DNA of 64,000 bases from RDXT01 sp033762375 (GTDB lineage: Bacteria; Bacteroidota; Bacteroidia; J057). Location of the stretch: contig JANRLQ010000002.1 of assembly GCA_033762375.1 (NCBI GenBank), positions 1 through 64,000 of the forward strand, in the 5' to 3' direction. A program made the position numbers and the translations under genes. Positions 42,162-51,093 of the stretch are shown in pieces (position 1 is the first letter of the stretch; the number at the start of each line of letters is the position of its first letter). Below the pieces are notes generated by a model. The model had not been told where the DNA came from. It did no database searches and was given only the letters and a program-made list of their open reading frames with translations.

Positions 42162-42569
42162 CTACTCCATCAGAAAACGGCTTCGCTCGGCTGGCGTCGG
42201 GATGCGGCAGGTTTCTTTTTTGCCAAACCAACGGTACCGGTTCCGGGCAATCCACCGATACACTGCGTCGCGGATCGGGCGGGGGATGATGATACCCGCA
42301 TAGAGGAGATTGAGCGGAAACCGCAGGTGCCGGGCGATACGCAGCGCCGCTGTGGACCGGTCATACAACACGCCCGCTTCATACAACATCACGGTATCGG
42401 GATCTGTCACAGCCCGGGCGTTATCGGCCAGGATACGCTGGCCGGGAGGGTCCTGGTTGGCAGTAAAGGAAAAAACGCCTTCAGGATCGTGGCGGATGAT
42501 AAAATCCACAGAAGCGTTGCAGAGGTTGCAGACGCCGTCAAAGATGACCACATGATTTTTTTTGTCCAT
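42162..42569 (-). CDS. Thiol-disulfide oxidoreductase, DCC (DUF393) family
   Basis: A 135-residue protein with the family signature DGVCNLCN (D-G-x-C-x-x-C) at residues 11-18, a likely redox-active pair. It then has VDFIIRHDPEGVFSFTANQ and a C-terminal aromatic/basic tail (YRWIARNRYRWFGKK). Predicted to shuttle thiol-disulfide equivalents, possibly near the membrane. Neighbour of the HTH-KdsC gene on the same strand. Confidence 0.9.
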   Translation of the reverse strand: MDKKNHVVIFDGVCNLCNASVDFIIRHDPEGVFSFTANQDPPGQRILADNARAVTDPDTVMLYEAGVLYDRSTAALRIARHLRFPLNLLYAGIIIPRPIRDAVYRWIARNRYRWFGKKETCRIPTPAERSRFLME

Positions 42570-42609
42570 TTTTCTGAGGGAAATGCCTTTGTTATACGCA
42601 GCCTCTCGA

Positions 42610-43311
42610 TCAATGTGTCAGGTCAAGGCCCAGTGTTTCTTCAATAAATTCCCGCACACATCCGTGTCCGCCTGCGCGGGCCAGTACCCATCGCACCGCT
42701 GCCCGCACCTGCGGAGCGGCATCTGCCGGGCAGGCAGCGAGCGCGACCTCCCGCATGATGGGAAGGTCGTTGAGGTCATCTCCGATATAGGCTGTCTGGG
42801 ACCAGCTCAGACCCAGGTGTTGGAGCCACTCTGTTGCTACTGAGACCTTAGGACGCTGCCCGCAGTACACATGCCGGATCCCCAGCACCTCAGCCCGGCG
42901 GCGCACCAGTGCCTCGGTGTGGCCGGCACTGATCAGCCCGACCTCCAGTCCGTAGCGGGTGATCGCCCGGTGAATCGCCAACCCGTCATGGGCATGAAAC
43001 CGCTTGATGGCATCCCCGTTTTCACTGTAGTACATCCCCCCATCGGTCAGGGTGCCATCCACATCGAGGAGCAGGAGCCGGATATCCCGGGCCTCCGGGA
43101 CGGGTCCTGCCGCCCTGCGCAGAAGTTGATCCAGGGAGATCCCCAGCGTATCCGCCAGTGCCAGGACCAGCCTCAGGTCCGGATCACGACTGCCAGCTTC
43201 GTATTGGTCGAGGCTTTCGGAAGATATGCCGAGTTTTTCAGCAAATGTATCGCTGGAAAATCCCTGCCGCAGGCGGAAATGCCGGATATTGGAACCAAGA
43301 TAAGTCAGCAC
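42610..43311 (-). CDS. XRE-type HTH fused to a KdsC-like HAD phosphatase
   Basis: A 233-residue fusion. Residues 1-65 form a Cro/C1-type HTH (GSNIRHFRLRQGFSSDTFAEKLG, QYEAGSRDPDLRLVLALADTLGISL). From about 76 a HAD domain of the KdsC type follows: D83-D85 in LLLDVDGTLTDGGMYY, FHAHDGLAI, GLISAGHTEALVRRRAE, and GDDLNDLPIM with the metal-binding aspartates. KdsC removes phosphate from KDO-8-phosphate in lipopolysaccharide inner-core synthesis. The N-terminal DNA-binding part could make it a regulator too, or recruit it. Confidence 0.88.
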   Translation of the reverse strand: MLTYLGSNIRHFRLRQGFSSDTFAEKLGISSESLDQYEAGSRDPDLRLVLALADTLGISLDQLLRRAAGPVPEARDIRLLLLDVDGTLTDGGMYYSENGDAIKRFHAHDGLAIHRAITRYGLEVGLISAGHTEALVRRRAEVLGIRHVYCGQRPKVSVATEWLQHLGLSWSQTAYIGDDLNDLPIMREVALAACPADAAPQVRAAVRWVLARAGGHGCVREFIEETLGLDLTH

Positions 43312-43475
43312 AGTCGGGGATATGAGGTGATTTTAGACGATACGGAGTAAAAATGAAGAGAAATTTCCTGGCAACCAATTCCTGTATCTATATCCCGGAC
43401 GCGACAAGCTGTTTTTATCATCCCCCCGGTTTTGTTATTTTGGAGGCTGTCAATTTTTACGCTAACCGACTTTAT

Positions 43476-45662
43476 ATGCAAATACGTCTCTGGGTCACTC
43501 TCCTGCTTATCTGGAGCCTGCAAGTGACGCGTGCCCAAGTAGCCGGACAGATCAAACTGGAGAGCATCTGGCTCTCGGCAGAGTATTTCCCTGACTTCCC
43601 GGACGAATTTCGCTGGATGCAGGATGATCAGTATTATTCCGTCCTGGACCCCGGCAAGGGTATCTATCGCTACAGTGTAGCGAATGACAAACAGCTGGAC
43701 GCGGTGCTGGACTTCAGCAAGCTGGACCTGGGCAGTATCAAAGCAGAGGACATAGAGACCTATGAGTTTTCCGGAGACGAACGTCAGGTATTGCTCAAGA
43801 CCCAGGTGACGCCTATATACCGGCACTCCAGTACGGAAGTCTGCCTGATAGCAGACCGGAACAGCGGGACTGTCCGGACCCTCCACGGGGGCAAGCCGGT
43901 CAGCCTGGCTACTTTTTCACCGGACGGAAGCCAGATTGCCTATGTATTTGAAAACAATCTCTACGCACAGGCACTGGCCGGAGGCGACGCCGTGCAGGTG
44001 ACCCAGGATGGCCTACGGAACCATATCATCAACGGAGCCGCTGACTGGGTATATGAAGAAGAATTTGCGCTGACATCTGCTTTTGCCTGGTCTCCGGATG
44101 GAACCAAGATTGCTTTTTACCGCTTTGACGAAAGCCAGGTACAGGAGTTTTCAATGGCGGTATACGGGTCTCTGTATCCGGTCGAGCAGCGGTTCAAGTA
44201 CCCCAAGGCAGGCGAAGCCAATGCGATTGTCTCGATTCATATCTATGACCTGGCTGCCCGCAGGACCGTCATGTGTGATGTGGGGCCGGAGCGGGACCAG
44301 TACATCCCCCGTATCCTTTGGGCCGCTGCCGGTTCACTGGGGATCATGCGCATGAACCGGCTTCAGAACCAGGTGGATGTCCTCCTGGCAGATCCTGCCA
44401 CGGGCGCGACACGCCTCCTGCTGAGCGAGTCCAGCCCCACCTATATCCGGGAGCCTGCTGATTTCAGCTGGTATTTCCTTGCTGACGGGCGTATGCTCTG
44501 GCTCAGCGAGCGCGACGGATACCAGCATGTATATCTGTATGATGCGGCAGGTGCACTGATCCGGCCTGTCACCTCCGGTGCGTACGAGGTGACAGACATC
44601 ATCGGAGTGGACGAAAAAAATGAGCGCCTCTACTACCGCTCCACAGAGGTTTCGCCCCTTGAGCGGCACTTCTACGTCATCGGGCTGAATGGCAAAAAGA
44701 AAGAAAAACTCTCCCGCGAGGCGGGCAGCCACGATGTCACGGCCAGCACCCAGTACAATTATTTTGTGGAGACCTGGAGCAATATCAGCCAGCCACCCGT
44801 GACCCGGCTCTGTGATCCGGCAGGAAAAGTACTCCGGGTCCTGGCAGACAATCAAAAACTCCAGAAAAAAGTCGAAGCCCTGACGATTGCAGCTCCTGCT
44901 TTTTTTGACTTCGAAACCCCCGATAAAGTCCGCCTCAATGGCTGGATGATCAAACCCCCAACCTTTGATCCTGCCCGCCAATATCCGGTGCTCATGTTTG
45001 TATATGGTGGGCCTGGCAGCCAGGAGGTGATGAATGACTGGGGCCTGACCAGCAGCTTCAATTATCTCTGGCATCAGATGCTCGCCCAGCAGGGATATAT
45101 CATCGTATGTGTGGACAACCGGGGCACAGGCGGACGCGGACGCGATTTCAGGGCGGTCACCTATGCTGATCTGGGCCGCTACGAAGTAGAAGACCAGCTA
45201 CACGCTGCCCGGTACCTGCAATCCCTGCCCTATGTGGATGATGCCCGGATCGGTATCTGGGGTTGGAGTTATGGTGGATACATGACTTCCCTGTGTATGA
45301 CCAAGGGACAAGGTCTGTTCAAAACCGGGATCGCTGTAGCCCCCGTGACCAACTGGCGGTTTTATGATACCATTTATACCGAGCGGTATCTCAAGACCCC
45401 CCAGCTCAATCCGGATGGGTACGACAAAAACTCTCCGATCAACTATGCCGCCAACCTCAAGGGCAATTATTTCCTCGTACATGGCACGGCGGATGACAAT
45501 GTCCATTACCAAAACTCCATGGAGATGGTGGATGCCCTGGTCAAGGCCAACAAACAGTTTGATACCTTCTTTTATCCCAATAAAAACCACGGGATCTACG
45601 GCGGCTATACCCGGTATCACTTGTTCAATAAAATGACGCGGTACATCCTCGCCAATCTTTGA
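43476..45662 (+). CDS. S9 family (DPP-IV-like) prolyl peptidase, secreted
   Basis: A 728-residue exported serine peptidase. Signal peptide MQIRLWVTLLLIWSLQVTRAQ. A beta-propeller (about residues 60-470, with DPP-IV N-terminal motifs such as GAADWVYEEEFALTSAFAWSP in two parts) is followed by the alpha/beta-hydrolase domain: GWSYGGYMT (Ser), HGTADDNVHYQN (Asp), NKNHGIYGG (His). DPP-IV enzymes clip X-Pro dipeptides from peptides. Start at 43476 fits the signal peptide. Divergent from the HTH-KdsC gene. Confidence 0.93.
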   Translation: MQIRLWVTLLLIWSLQVTRAQVAGQIKLESIWLSAEYFPDFPDEFRWMQDDQYYSVLDPGKGIYRYSVANDKQLDAVLDFSKLDLGSIKAEDIETYEFSGDERQVLLKTQVTPIYRHSSTEVCLIADRNSGTVRTLHGGKPVSLATFSPDGSQIAYVFENNLYAQALAGGDAVQVTQDGLRNHIINGAADWVYEEEFALTSAFAWSPDGTKIAFYRFDESQVQEFSMAVYGSLYPVEQRFKYPKAGEANAIVSIHIYDLAARRTVMCDVGPERDQYIPRILWAAAGSLGIMRMNRLQNQVDVLLADPATGATRLLLSESSPTYIREPADFSWYFLADGRMLWLSERDGYQHVYLYDAAGALIRPVTSGAYEVTDIIGVDEKNERLYYRSTEVSPLERHFYVIGLNGKKKEKLSREAGSHDVTASTQYNYFVETWSNISQPPVTRLCDPAGKVLRVLADNQKLQKKVEALTIAAPAFFDFETPDKVRLNGWMIKPPTFDPARQYPVLMFVYGGPGSQEVMNDWGLTSSFNYLWHQMLAQQGYIIVCVDNRGTGGRGRDFRAVTYADLGRYEVEDQLHAARYLQSLPYVDDARIGIWGWSYGGYMTSLCMTKGQGLFKTGIAVAPVTNWRFYDTIYTERYLKTPQLNPDGYDKNSPINYAANLKGNYFLVHGTADDNVHYQNSMEMVDALVKANKQFDTFFYPNKNHGIYGGYTRYHLFNKMTRYILANL

Positions 45663-45685
45663 TCGGATCAGGCGTAAGATACATG

Positions 45686-45712
45686 AGGGCCCCGGCATGA
45701 TGCCGGGGCCCT
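45686..45712. terminator. Bidirectional terminator
   Basis: AGGGCCCCGGCA and TGCCGGGGCCCT form a perfect 12-bp GC-rich stem with a three-base loop, 24 bp after the S9 peptidase stop and 6 bp before the end of the convergent DUF1223 gene. Confidence 0.85.
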
Positions 45713-45717
45713 GTCTG

Positions 45718-46521
45718 TTAGAGACCAGCGGAGGCTCCGCCCCTGACCCGGAGGGTATTGCGGTCCTGGATCAGGGCGATGAGCTGGAGGTTTTCGGGAG
45801 ATACGGAGGGATCGGCTTCTATCACCGCCTCGCCCTGCTGCCGGGCTGGCAGGGTAGTCATGCGATGTACCACCTGCACATGTGAGAGGGTGCGGCCTCC
45901 GTTTTCACCGCGCAGGACCTGCGTGACAGCCTCCCGGAGCACCAGCACGAGATGTACCTCTGCCTCCCGCAGGTCGCCCCGTGCGTCCCAGGTGACCCGC
46001 CACTGATGGTCACCGTTGGCTGTGGCCGTGAGCTGCTCAAATCCCGCATCTGCCGGGCGACGCATGGCGTCACGTATGGCAGCATCCAAACCGGTCCGGT
46101 CAGATCCCACCAGCTCGCGGGTGCCATTAATCACCAGTTGGGGGGTGTACACACGTCCGCTCAGGACCTGTGCGTACTGCCGCTGCCGGGCTGAGTAGGC
46201 AGCTGTGCTGAAATGATCCCGCCAACCGAGGCGGTTCCAGTAGTCCACATGGAAGGCCAGGGCCAATACCGGCAATCCCTCAGCAGCTGCACGGGCCACC
46301 GTCTGGCTTAGGACACGATCCGCAGGCGGGCAACTGCTGCACCCCTCAGATGTAAACAGTTCCAGTACCACCAGCCCCTGGCTGTCTGCCGGAGCAACCA
46401 CCGGCAACGCCGAAAGCAAAGCCTTATCAGCGGTGGCTGATGATACATGATCGGGCGCGTACAACACAAAGGTACTTATGCCTGCTGCCAGGGCACTCAG
46501 GGTTAATGCGAAGATTCTCAT
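45718..46521 (-). CDS. DUF1223 (thioredoxin-fold) exported protein
   Basis: A 267-residue protein. An N-terminal hydrophobic segment (MRIFALTLSALAAGISTFVLYA) targets it to the envelope. The DUF1223 core VLELFTSEGCSSCPPADRVL carries a CxxC pair in a thioredoxin-like position, and HVDYWNRLGWRDHFS and RVYTPQLVINGTRELVG are family blocks. A redox role is likely but not established. Confidence 0.9.
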   Translation of the reverse strand: MRIFALTLSALAAGISTFVLYAPDHVSSATADKALLSALPVVAPADSQGLVVLELFTSEGCSSCPPADRVLSQTVARAAAEGLPVLALAFHVDYWNRLGWRDHFSTAAYSARQRQYAQVLSGRVYTPQLVINGTRELVGSDRTGLDAAIRDAMRRPADAGFEQLTATANGDHQWRVTWDARGDLREAEVHLVLVLREAVTQVLRGENGGRTLSHVQVVHRMTTLPARQQGEAVIEADPSVSPENLQLIALIQDRNTLRVRGGASAGL

Positions 46522-46708
46522 GGGGTACGTTTGTCAGATATACCTGCTAGATCGGTACACCACCGGAGGCAGATTGTCGGCTGGGATACAGTCGGACATA
46601 TCGAGATGCCTGGCCACCCCAAAATCAGCCTCATGTCGGCAAAGTGACATGCGCTCCCCCTTACCCTGCCTGATTGTTAACCTGGAAAAATCTTGTTCCC
46701 GCTCAACC

Positions 46709-47482
46709 TCAAAACGCCAGCATATCCTCCAATTGATCAGCCACCCGGTCCAGGTACAGCTTGATCGGCGTATCCCGGAGGGGTATTTTCACAGGAATAT
46801 CCATTACAATCGGTATCATACCCTCAATCGGCATCTTTGTCGTGAAAGAAACCAATGCCTGCTGCCTGATGGGCAGGACCAGGGGGATACGCTGGTTCAT
46901 CGGGACCGTGAGCATGATCGGCACCCGGAGGTTTTCGCGGATCGGGAGCCGCGCCCGGATATCGGAGGTGATGTACATCGGCTCCGTGAAGTTGATGGTC
47001 ACGGGCTGGTCCAGGGGGACATTGGCCTCAATCGGGACGCTGGGCCGCAGACGCCCCCGGAAAAGGCTGGCAGCAAACTTCTGATTGATCGGAATCTCCG
47101 TATTCAGCTGGATTGTCACCGGGCGGGTGATCTGAATGGTGGTATCCACCCCGAGTATCTCATTGATATTCAGGCTTACAGGTACCGTAATGCTGTCGTT
47201 CACGGGGACATTGGCCTGGATCAGGACGCTGTCATTAACCAGCATCTCGATGTCCACTGGGATGGTACGGGTGATCGTTACTTCTGTTTTGAGCGGGATC
47301 TCCTGATCCACATGTACGACGTAGTCAATGTACTGCTCGCCCAGCTCACGCAGGTTCTGGCTGGCAATCGCCAGACGGCTTTCGGCCTGGCCTTTGATTT
47401 TGAGCAGGATAAAGACCGTAGCCCCCAGCCCGATGGAGAGCAGGAGGATCGCAACGAGGCTTATTTTTTCGAAGGTTTTCAT
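46709..47482 (-). CDS. Single-pass membrane protein with repetitive beta-rich periplasmic domain
   Basis: A 257-residue protein. An N-terminal membrane helix (KISLVAILLLSIGLGATVFIL) is followed by a coiled-coil-like stretch. Then come many short repeats of a V/I-P-V/L-x-I/L pattern (TITRTIPVDIEML, VPVNDSITVPVSL, EIPINQKFAAS, VPLDQPVTINF, LPIRENLRVPIML, LPIRQQALVSF, MPIEGMIPIVM, IPVKIPLRD). Each is roughly 20-25 residues, suggesting a beta-fold built by duplication. No family recognised. The start at 47482 gives a clean membrane anchor. Confidence 0.7.
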   Translation of the reverse strand: MKTFEKISLVAILLLSIGLGATVFILLKIKGQAESRLAIASQNLRELGEQYIDYVVHVDQEIPLKTEVTITRTIPVDIEMLVNDSVLIQANVPVNDSITVPVSLNINEILGVDTTIQITRPVTIQLNTEIPINQKFAASLFRGRLRPSVPIEANVPLDQPVTINFTEPMYITSDIRARLPIRENLRVPIMLTVPMNQRIPLVLPIRQQALVSFTTKMPIEGMIPIVMDIPVKIPLRDTPIKLYLDRVADQLEDMLAF

Positions 47483-47572
47483 GCAGCAAGGGGATAAAAC
47501 GATAAGCCGGACAACAGACTCAGACAATGGCTTCGGATCAGCAGAATGGATTTGCCCGGGTGAAGGTAAGGC

Positions 47573-47686
47573 TCACCACACATACGCATCCAATACCTGC
47601 GCAATACGCTGGGTTTTGTCCACATACAGATAGTTTTTCTCCCGTATCTCCCGAAAGGTCTGGATGCCGATGGGCAGTTTTTTCAT
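47573..47686 (-). pseudogene. N-terminal fragment of an AAA-ATPase-like/PD-(D/E)XK family protein
   Basis: A short minus-strand frame of 37 codons starts MKKLPIGIQTFREIREKNYL and continues YVDKTQRIAQVLDAYV before a TGA. This is the very typical start of the AAA-ATPase_like (PF09820) family, frequent in Bacteroidota, but all of the P-loop domain is missing. So it is a truncated remnant between two intact genes. Confidence 0.75.
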
Positions 47687-47708
47687 ATCGTAATGATACT
47701 CAGAAATC

Positions 47709-47749
47709 TGCACACCCCCAAAGCAGGCTGGCTGCTTCTGGGGTGTGCA
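47709..47749 (-). terminator. Terminator of the DUF6909-like gene
   Basis: TGCACACCCC and GGGGTGTGCA form a 10-bp stem that continues through an AAGCAG/CTGCTT inner stem. It lies 13 bp past the stop of the gene at 47762-49471 on the minus strand. Confidence 0.75.
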
Positions 47750-47761
47750 TGATACGACCGG

Positions 47762-49471
47762 TTATTTCCAGCGGGGCGGCTGGAGGATCCGGTTGAGAAT
47801 CTTGAGGGTGATCTGATAGGTGGGCCGGATACCTATCACGCCGAGGCTGCCGGATGCGAGGGTGCTGCCCGTTTCGAGGGGGTTGTCAGAGGCATAATAG
47901 GCATACCGGAGGATGACATTCTGCCGGATGCTGCGGCGGATCTGTGCAGCAGCCTGGATGGCCTTTTGATAATGTGCACCCTCCATTTCCAGCCCGATCG
48001 CCCCCCAGGAGGAATTTTTGAAGTAACTGAGGATGTCACGGTTCTGCAGCGAGGTGCCCAGGACCGTGATCATGGGCCCTTCGTACACGGCTACGCCAGC
48101 ATCCGCAAAATCTGTCTGCACAAACTCATTGACCAGGGGATAATTGTCTGCCGTACCCTCAAATACATGTGAGGTCGGCACCATAATATCCCCTTTGCCG
48201 CCTGTCAGGATGCCGGCCTTGCCCATGATCGAGATGGAGACAACCTGCATCGGGTATGACTGCTCACCGACCCGGTGAGGTTTGAGCAGTTCATCCATCG
48301 TCTCATACGCCTGCTCCCCAAACGCATAGTCCATGACAAGGATCACGGGCTTTTCCTGCTGGAGATACGCCAGGTCCGCCTGAAGCTCTGGTGACAGTCC
48401 TGCCAGATCCAGCTTGGCGGTATCAATAATCTGCACCGTAATATTGGTGCTGAAGTCCTCATCCAGCTGGATCATCCCGTTGTCGTGGGCGTACTCGCGT
48501 ACGCGGTTCCGGAGTTCACCGTTTTCGGGCTTGGTCATTTCCAGGACCAGCGACTCGATATGGTGGGTGTTCAGTGCCTTTCCCAGGACCGGATACGCGT
48601 ACAGGCTGTTGAGGACACTATGGGTATTGGAGCTGATGATGTGCAGCGGGCGGTCGAGCAGCCCACTCTCCAGCATCCGCGCCTTGATGGTACAGGCCCA
48701 GCGCTCACCGTAGATATGGTGGCCGATGCGGGCACGCAGGGTCGAGGAGAAGGTGATCTCACGGTGAAGCCCCATCAGGGTTTCATCAAGTGCCAGCTTG
48801 CCCAGGCCATAGACGATCTGAAACAGTCCGTTATTGGTCTTGGGATGCTCATGGAGACGCTCGTACGCCCGTTTGGTCTCCGCAAAACTCCGCCCCAGGA
48901 TCGTGCTCAGGTACGTAAAGGCCACCTCACGGCTTTTGTCGTCAAGCGGTACATTGCCCCGGACGATGTTTTCCAGTTTTTGCCACTCCATCCGCACCCC
49001 GCCGGAGGCATCCAGTACATGGGATTTGATTTTTTCGGCCTCCATGTACATAAAGGTCAGGTGGGTGAGAATATCGTATATCTCACTCCGGCCCCGGGTG
49101 ACCTCCATAAACATATAGGTATCGTCCACGCGGTAGCAGTTGCGGCGGCGGGCATACGGTGTGATCACCTCAAATCCCGAGTCGCCATATCCCTCCTCAG
49201 AGATCAGCTTGATATACCGGCAGGACTCAATCCCACGTGGCAGGCGGTCCATCACATATACGAGGCCATCCAGCTCGACCTTGTTAGGATCCCCCATGGA
49301 GCCATAAATCTCGGGGCTGAGGGTCAGCAGGGCCTCTGTCAGTACCTCCCCCCGGCTGCCGAGGTTGCGGTATAGCCCGCTGTTGAACAAATGACGCATC
49401 TCTACATAAAGACGCTCGATGGCTGCACGCGACTCCCGTGCACGGGTGAGGGCTATGTCATCAATTTCCAT
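47762..49471 (-). CDS. DUF6909-like protein with phosphorylase-like C-terminal motifs
   Basis: A 569-residue cytoplasmic protein. It resembles the conserved Bacteroidota family annotated DUF6909. The C-terminal third has a nucleoside-phosphorylase-like look: VVSISIMGKAGILTGGKGDI (GKGDI like the VGDv loop), then the segment WGAIGLEMEGAHYQKAI, whose EMEG matches the substrate-binding MEx block of PNP/MTA nucleosidases. The N-terminal two-thirds is mostly helical (LTRARESRAAIERLYVEM, AEKIKSHVLDASGG). No catalytic role is proven. Confidence 0.7.
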   Translation of the reverse strand: MEIDDIALTRARESRAAIERLYVEMRHLFNSGLYRNLGSRGEVLTEALLTLSPEIYGSMGDPNKVELDGLVYVMDRLPRGIESCRYIKLISEEGYGDSGFEVITPYARRRNCYRVDDTYMFMEVTRGRSEIYDILTHLTFMYMEAEKIKSHVLDASGGVRMEWQKLENIVRGNVPLDDKSREVAFTYLSTILGRSFAETKRAYERLHEHPKTNNGLFQIVYGLGKLALDETLMGLHREITFSSTLRARIGHHIYGERWACTIKARMLESGLLDRPLHIISSNTHSVLNSLYAYPVLGKALNTHHIESLVLEMTKPENGELRNRVREYAHDNGMIQLDEDFSTNITVQIIDTAKLDLAGLSPELQADLAYLQQEKPVILVMDYAFGEQAYETMDELLKPHRVGEQSYPMQVVSISIMGKAGILTGGKGDIMVPTSHVFEGTADNYPLVNEFVQTDFADAGVAVYEGPMITVLGTSLQNRDILSYFKNSSWGAIGLEMEGAHYQKAIQAAAQIRRSIRQNVILRYAYYASDNPLETGSTLASGSLGVIGIRPTYQITLKILNRILQPPRWK

Positions 49472-49544
49472 TTCGAAAGCTTTGTTCGGTACAAAGCTAC
49501 CGGATCAGGCGGCCATTACCAAGTCCGGGAGGGCAGGATGCGGA

Positions 49545-49916
49545 TTATGCAGCAAAAATGTAAGGCTTGCCAGGACATTTTTTCATTACCCCTGGTGATC
49601 CCGTACCCCCACCCGTCCAAGGCCTGTCTGCTGTACTAAAACCGTAGACCAATGCTCCTGGGGCCGACTCGTCCGTGATTTTTGACTCGATGATATGGCT
49701 GGAAAAATCAACGTCACCACCAATGCAGAAGCCCCGGTTGGCTTTGCCCAGCAGGTGCCGGTTGAATCCATAGTCAAGGCGAGCCACGGCGCTTGGGTTG
49801 ATCAGGGGTTCGAGAAAATCCACTTTCACCTGCCAATACGTGTTATCCTCCGAATCCTGTGCGGTTGCAGAAAAAACCATCAGGAAAACCCAGGTAAACA
49901 ATGTTACCTTTTTCAT
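49545..49916 (-). CDS. Small exported protein, possibly truncated
   Basis: A 123-residue protein with signal peptide (MKKVTLFTWVFLMVFSATAQ). Its mature start (YWQVKVDFLEPLINPSAVARLDYGFNRHLLGKANRG) looks like the opening of a longer outer-membrane protein. The tail (STADRPWTGGGTGSPGVMKKCPGKPYIFAA) is low-complexity and unlike a folded end, so the gene may be shortened by a deletion or frameshift. It follows the ester-cyclase gene by 4 bp. Confidence 0.5.
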   Translation of the reverse strand: MKKVTLFTWVFLMVFSATAQDSEDNTYWQVKVDFLEPLINPSAVARLDYGFNRHLLGKANRGFCIGGDVDFSSHIIESKITDESAPGALVYGFSTADRPWTGGGTGSPGVMKKCPGKPYIFAA

Positions 49917-49920
49917 ATAC

Positions 49921-50340
49921 TTATGATGGTAGTTGAAGTTGTGATTGAATCTGTGACACAACAGTGGGGAAGTCAAAATAATCCCAGTCTTCTGCCACTT
50001 TGCCATCTGCAAATCGGCGCATGATCATGCCCTCAAAGTGCAGCCGGGCACCGCTTGCCGGAAACCCCAAAAACTCACCCTGGTGCGTTCCCGTGAAGTA
50101 AAATCGAAGCACCAAGCGGTCTCCTTCGGCAACCATATCCAGTATCTCCGATTTCAAATCAGGAATGGCGGCGTGAAACCCTGCAATGGCGGCTTTGAAG
50201 CCCTGTGGCGTATGTGCCGTCATACCACCCAGACCATGATAGACATAATCATCGGTCAGATACGCCTCAATGGGTGCGTAATCTTTTTCATTGACGACTG
50301 CCTGCGAAATGAACCGGGCAATTTCCTTGTGTTTTTCCAT
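49921..50340 (-). CDS. SnoaL-like ester cyclase family protein
   Basis: A 139-residue SnoaL/ester-cyclase-type protein. The NTF2 cone is seen in ARFISQAVVNEKDYAPIEAYLTDDYVYHG, GFKAAIAGFHAAIPDLKSEI, RLVLRFYFTGTHQGEFLGFPASG and the C-terminal FADGKVAEDWDYFD. These proteins isomerise or cyclise small molecules, or bind them. Fourth gene of a minus-strand run (AraC, MBL, lipoprotein, SnoaL). Confidence 0.85.
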   Translation of the reverse strand: MEKHKEIARFISQAVVNEKDYAPIEAYLTDDYVYHGLGGMTAHTPQGFKAAIAGFHAAIPDLKSEILDMVAEGDRLVLRFYFTGTHQGEFLGFPASGARLHFEGMIMRRFADGKVAEDWDYFDFPTVVSQIQSQLQLPS

Positions 50341-50345
50341 CCTGC

Positions 50346-51068
50346 TTACAGGTTGCTGGCTGAAATCGCATACTGCAACGCGACAGGGTCGAAGGTGGAA
50401 AAATACGCGCCGGCTTCGGGCAGTGACTGCACCTTGCCTGCTATGGCCTGGAATGCCTCCTGGCTTTCATACACAGACATACCGACCGTAAGTCCCTCCA
50501 CGTCTTTGCCACCGACTACTTTAAACTCCCAGCTGCCTGCTACCCCAGCCTGGCCGTTGAGCCAACTGACAAATGCGCTGCGGGAGGATTGGAAAGCGGC
50601 TTCCTGCCCGGGCTTCACCCGGCGTACCGCCAGTTCAAGCACTTGTCCAGGCTTGGCAGCGAGTTTGCCTAAATCGAATGTGCCGCCTTCTATTGGCTGC
50701 ACAAAAACGTAGGCTTTTAAATCCATTGTTTTGGCAAACTTCATGAACTTACCCAGTACGTTGCCCTGAACTTTACCTACAGTTTGGCCGGTAGCGTACT
50801 GCGTCATGCCAATGAACACTTCTTGTTGGTCGGGCTCGGGCAGGGCATAAAAAGACTGGAATTCCCGGTCATTGCTCACACCATCCTGCGCTTTGAGGGC
50901 GGTGATGAAGTCTGCCCGGCTGGCGACGAAGTTTTCCTTCATGCCGTCTTTGACTTTTCGCACGGCGATTTCAAATACGGGTGCCTGACTTTCGTTCAAA
51001 AGTCCTTTTTTAACAGGGGAGCAACTGGCAAACATGCCAATGATTGCAATAAAAACGAGGTTTTTCAT
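50346..51068 (-). CDS. Lipoprotein with two ABM-like (dimeric alpha+beta barrel) domains
   Basis: A 240-residue lipoprotein; the lipobox is GMFASC after MKNLVFIAII. Two related domains follow: one begins VFEIAVRKVKDGMKENFVASRADFI, the other VLELAVRRVKPGQEAAFQSSRSAFV, each ending in a strand such as VFIGMTQY or LTVGMSVYES. This tandem duplicate of an antibiotic-biosynthesis-monooxygenase-like fold suggests a haem- or small-molecule-binding role. Start at 51068 chosen from the signal peptide. Confidence 0.8.
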   Translation of the reverse strand: MKNLVFIAIIGMFASCSPVKKGLLNESQAPVFEIAVRKVKDGMKENFVASRADFITALKAQDGVSNDREFQSFYALPEPDQQEVFIGMTQYATGQTVGKVQGNVLGKFMKFAKTMDLKAYVFVQPIEGGTFDLGKLAAKPGQVLELAVRRVKPGQEAAFQSSRSAFVSWLNGQAGVAGSWEFKVVGGKDVEGLTVGMSVYESQEAFQAIAGKVQSLPEAGAYFSTFDPVALQYAISASNL

Positions 51069-51093
51069 TGACTGAATTGATTTAACAAGTGAA

